Shown here one piece after another: positions 41,326-41,970 of a stretch of 41,970 bases of DNA. Origin of the DNA: an uncultured Lachnospiraceae bacterium. GTDB taxonomy: Bacteria; Bacillota; Clostridia; Lachnospirales; Lachnospiraceae. Where the stretch lies: assembly GCA_947178145.1 (NCBI GenBank), contig CAMWXE010000045.1:1-41970 (forward strand). Direction: 5' to 3'. The position numbers and the translations under genes were made by a program. The number at the start of each line of letters is the position of its first letter. Position 1 is the first letter of the stretch. Below the pieces are notes generated by a model. It was not told where the DNA came from, made no database searches, and saw only the letters and a program-made list of their open reading frames with translations.

Positions 41326-41970
41326 GTAGAAATGGAGAATACCCGATTAAGGGAATTGACATGCAGTTGTTGATACTGTTTCTGTTATTTCCTTCTCCAA
41401 AGTAGAAATGGAGAATACCCGATTAAGGGAATTGACATGTTCTAACTTTGTTTAACATAATTTTTACCTTAACCTTGTAGAAATGGAGAATACCCGATTA
41501 AGGGAATTGACATATATCTTGTCATAAAGATCAGATATAGTTGCCATGGTAGAAATGGAGAATACCCGATTAAGGGAATTGACATAACAACTGATGGGGG
41601 CTTCCAGCAGAAACCGCTCGATTGTAGAAATGGAGAATACCCGATTAAGGGAATTGACATACACGGTAAATACCGTCGTCATCCTTGGATACCCCTGTAG
41701 AAATGGAGAATACCCGATTAAGGGAATTGACATAATATCTGCTTTGTCTTTCTCCCTACCTCTTGCTCTGTAGAAATGGAGAATACCCGATTAAGGGAAT
41801 TGACATACCTTTCTTGCCTTTTTATTTGAATCTGTACCGCGTAGAAATGGAGAATACCCGATTAAGGGAATTGACATATTTTCCGTTTGGTGTTACATCT
41901 GCATATCTAGAATTAGGTAGAAATGGAGAATACCCGATTAAGGGAATTGACATAGTTTCCTGTAGGGGTA
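41326..41970 (+). CRISPR. CRISPR array, 9 repeats, continuing past the window
   Basis: Nine identical 37-bp repeats start at 41326, 41402, 41477, 41549, 41624, 41697, 41770, 41841 and 41917. They begin GTAGAAATGGAG and end GAATTGACAT. The eight complete spacers are 39, 38, 35, 38, 36, 36, 34 and 39 bp, and a ninth is cut by the window edge. CCC and GGG around GATTAA can form a short stem. The last eight bases, ATTGACAT, are like the ATTGAAA(C/G) 5' handle of type III crRNAs. Together with the A+T-rich stretch upstream this supports plus-strand transcription. Processing is presumably by the Cas6 at 26223. Confidence 0.97.

Noticed and set aside
41464..41733. Minus-strand frames of 89 and 63 codons with repeated units
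   Set aside because: They are translations of the CRISPR repeats, not proteins.

Overview
The window reads as a chromosomal segment of a Gram-positive anaerobic gut Firmicute, most likely of the Lachnospiraceae/Clostridia. Pointers are strong AGGAGG ribosome binding sites, an ISAs1-type transposase remnant, a large-serine-recombinase remnant, and a GPH-transporter/phosphorylase/beta-phosphoglucomutase style of sugar catabolism. There are no tRNA or rRNA genes. The left half is moderate in G+C. The right half (about 25,200 onward) is visibly richer in A+T and looks like an accessory island.

Positions 1-11,190 look like a gallotannin (galloyl ester) utilisation locus. It holds an LpdD-like prenylated-flavin chaperone, a secreted lipoprotein tannase, two overlapping LysR regulators, a GPH symporter, a cytosolic HGGGF-type esterase, a cytosolic tannase, a UbiD/LpdC-type decarboxylase and UbiX. 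Together these would cleave galloyl esters outside and inside the cell and decarboxylate gallate to pyrogallol. A nearly identical 26-nt promoter element precedes both the secreted tannase and the transporter operon, which suggests shared LysR control.

Positions 11,200-22,600 hold sugar genes in the same orientation: a GH3-like hydrolase, beta-phosphoglucomutase, a GH65 phosphorylase, a 980-residue secreted esterase, a chemoreceptor, a second beta-phosphoglucomutase, and a convergent LacI regulator. Positions 22,670-25,200 are a scar zone with a recombinase remnant, three small minus-strand genes (two effector-binding-domain proteins and a DUF3788-like protein) behind a TetR-type palindrome, and a decayed ISAs1 transposase.

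Positions 25,325-36,682 are one long operon: a MYG1-family DHH-type hydrolase, then a type III CRISPR effector most like subtype III-D (Cas6, a CARF-HEPN nuclease, an HD-less Cas10, Cas7-like protein, Csx10, double Cas7, Csx19, TIGR03986-type RAMP). No cas1/cas2 is present. Two WYL-domain regulators follow on the opposite strand. Divergent from them is a tightly packed cluster of very small genes: a broken GTPase, a zinc ribbon, two hydrophobic peptides, two unknown proteins and an HNH protein. An A+T-rich leader and a CRISPR array of 37-bp repeats then run off the right edge. Three copies of a 21-nt sequence sit between the WYL genes and the small-gene cluster. The small-gene cluster and its apparent link to the WYL regulators are the least familiar part of the window.
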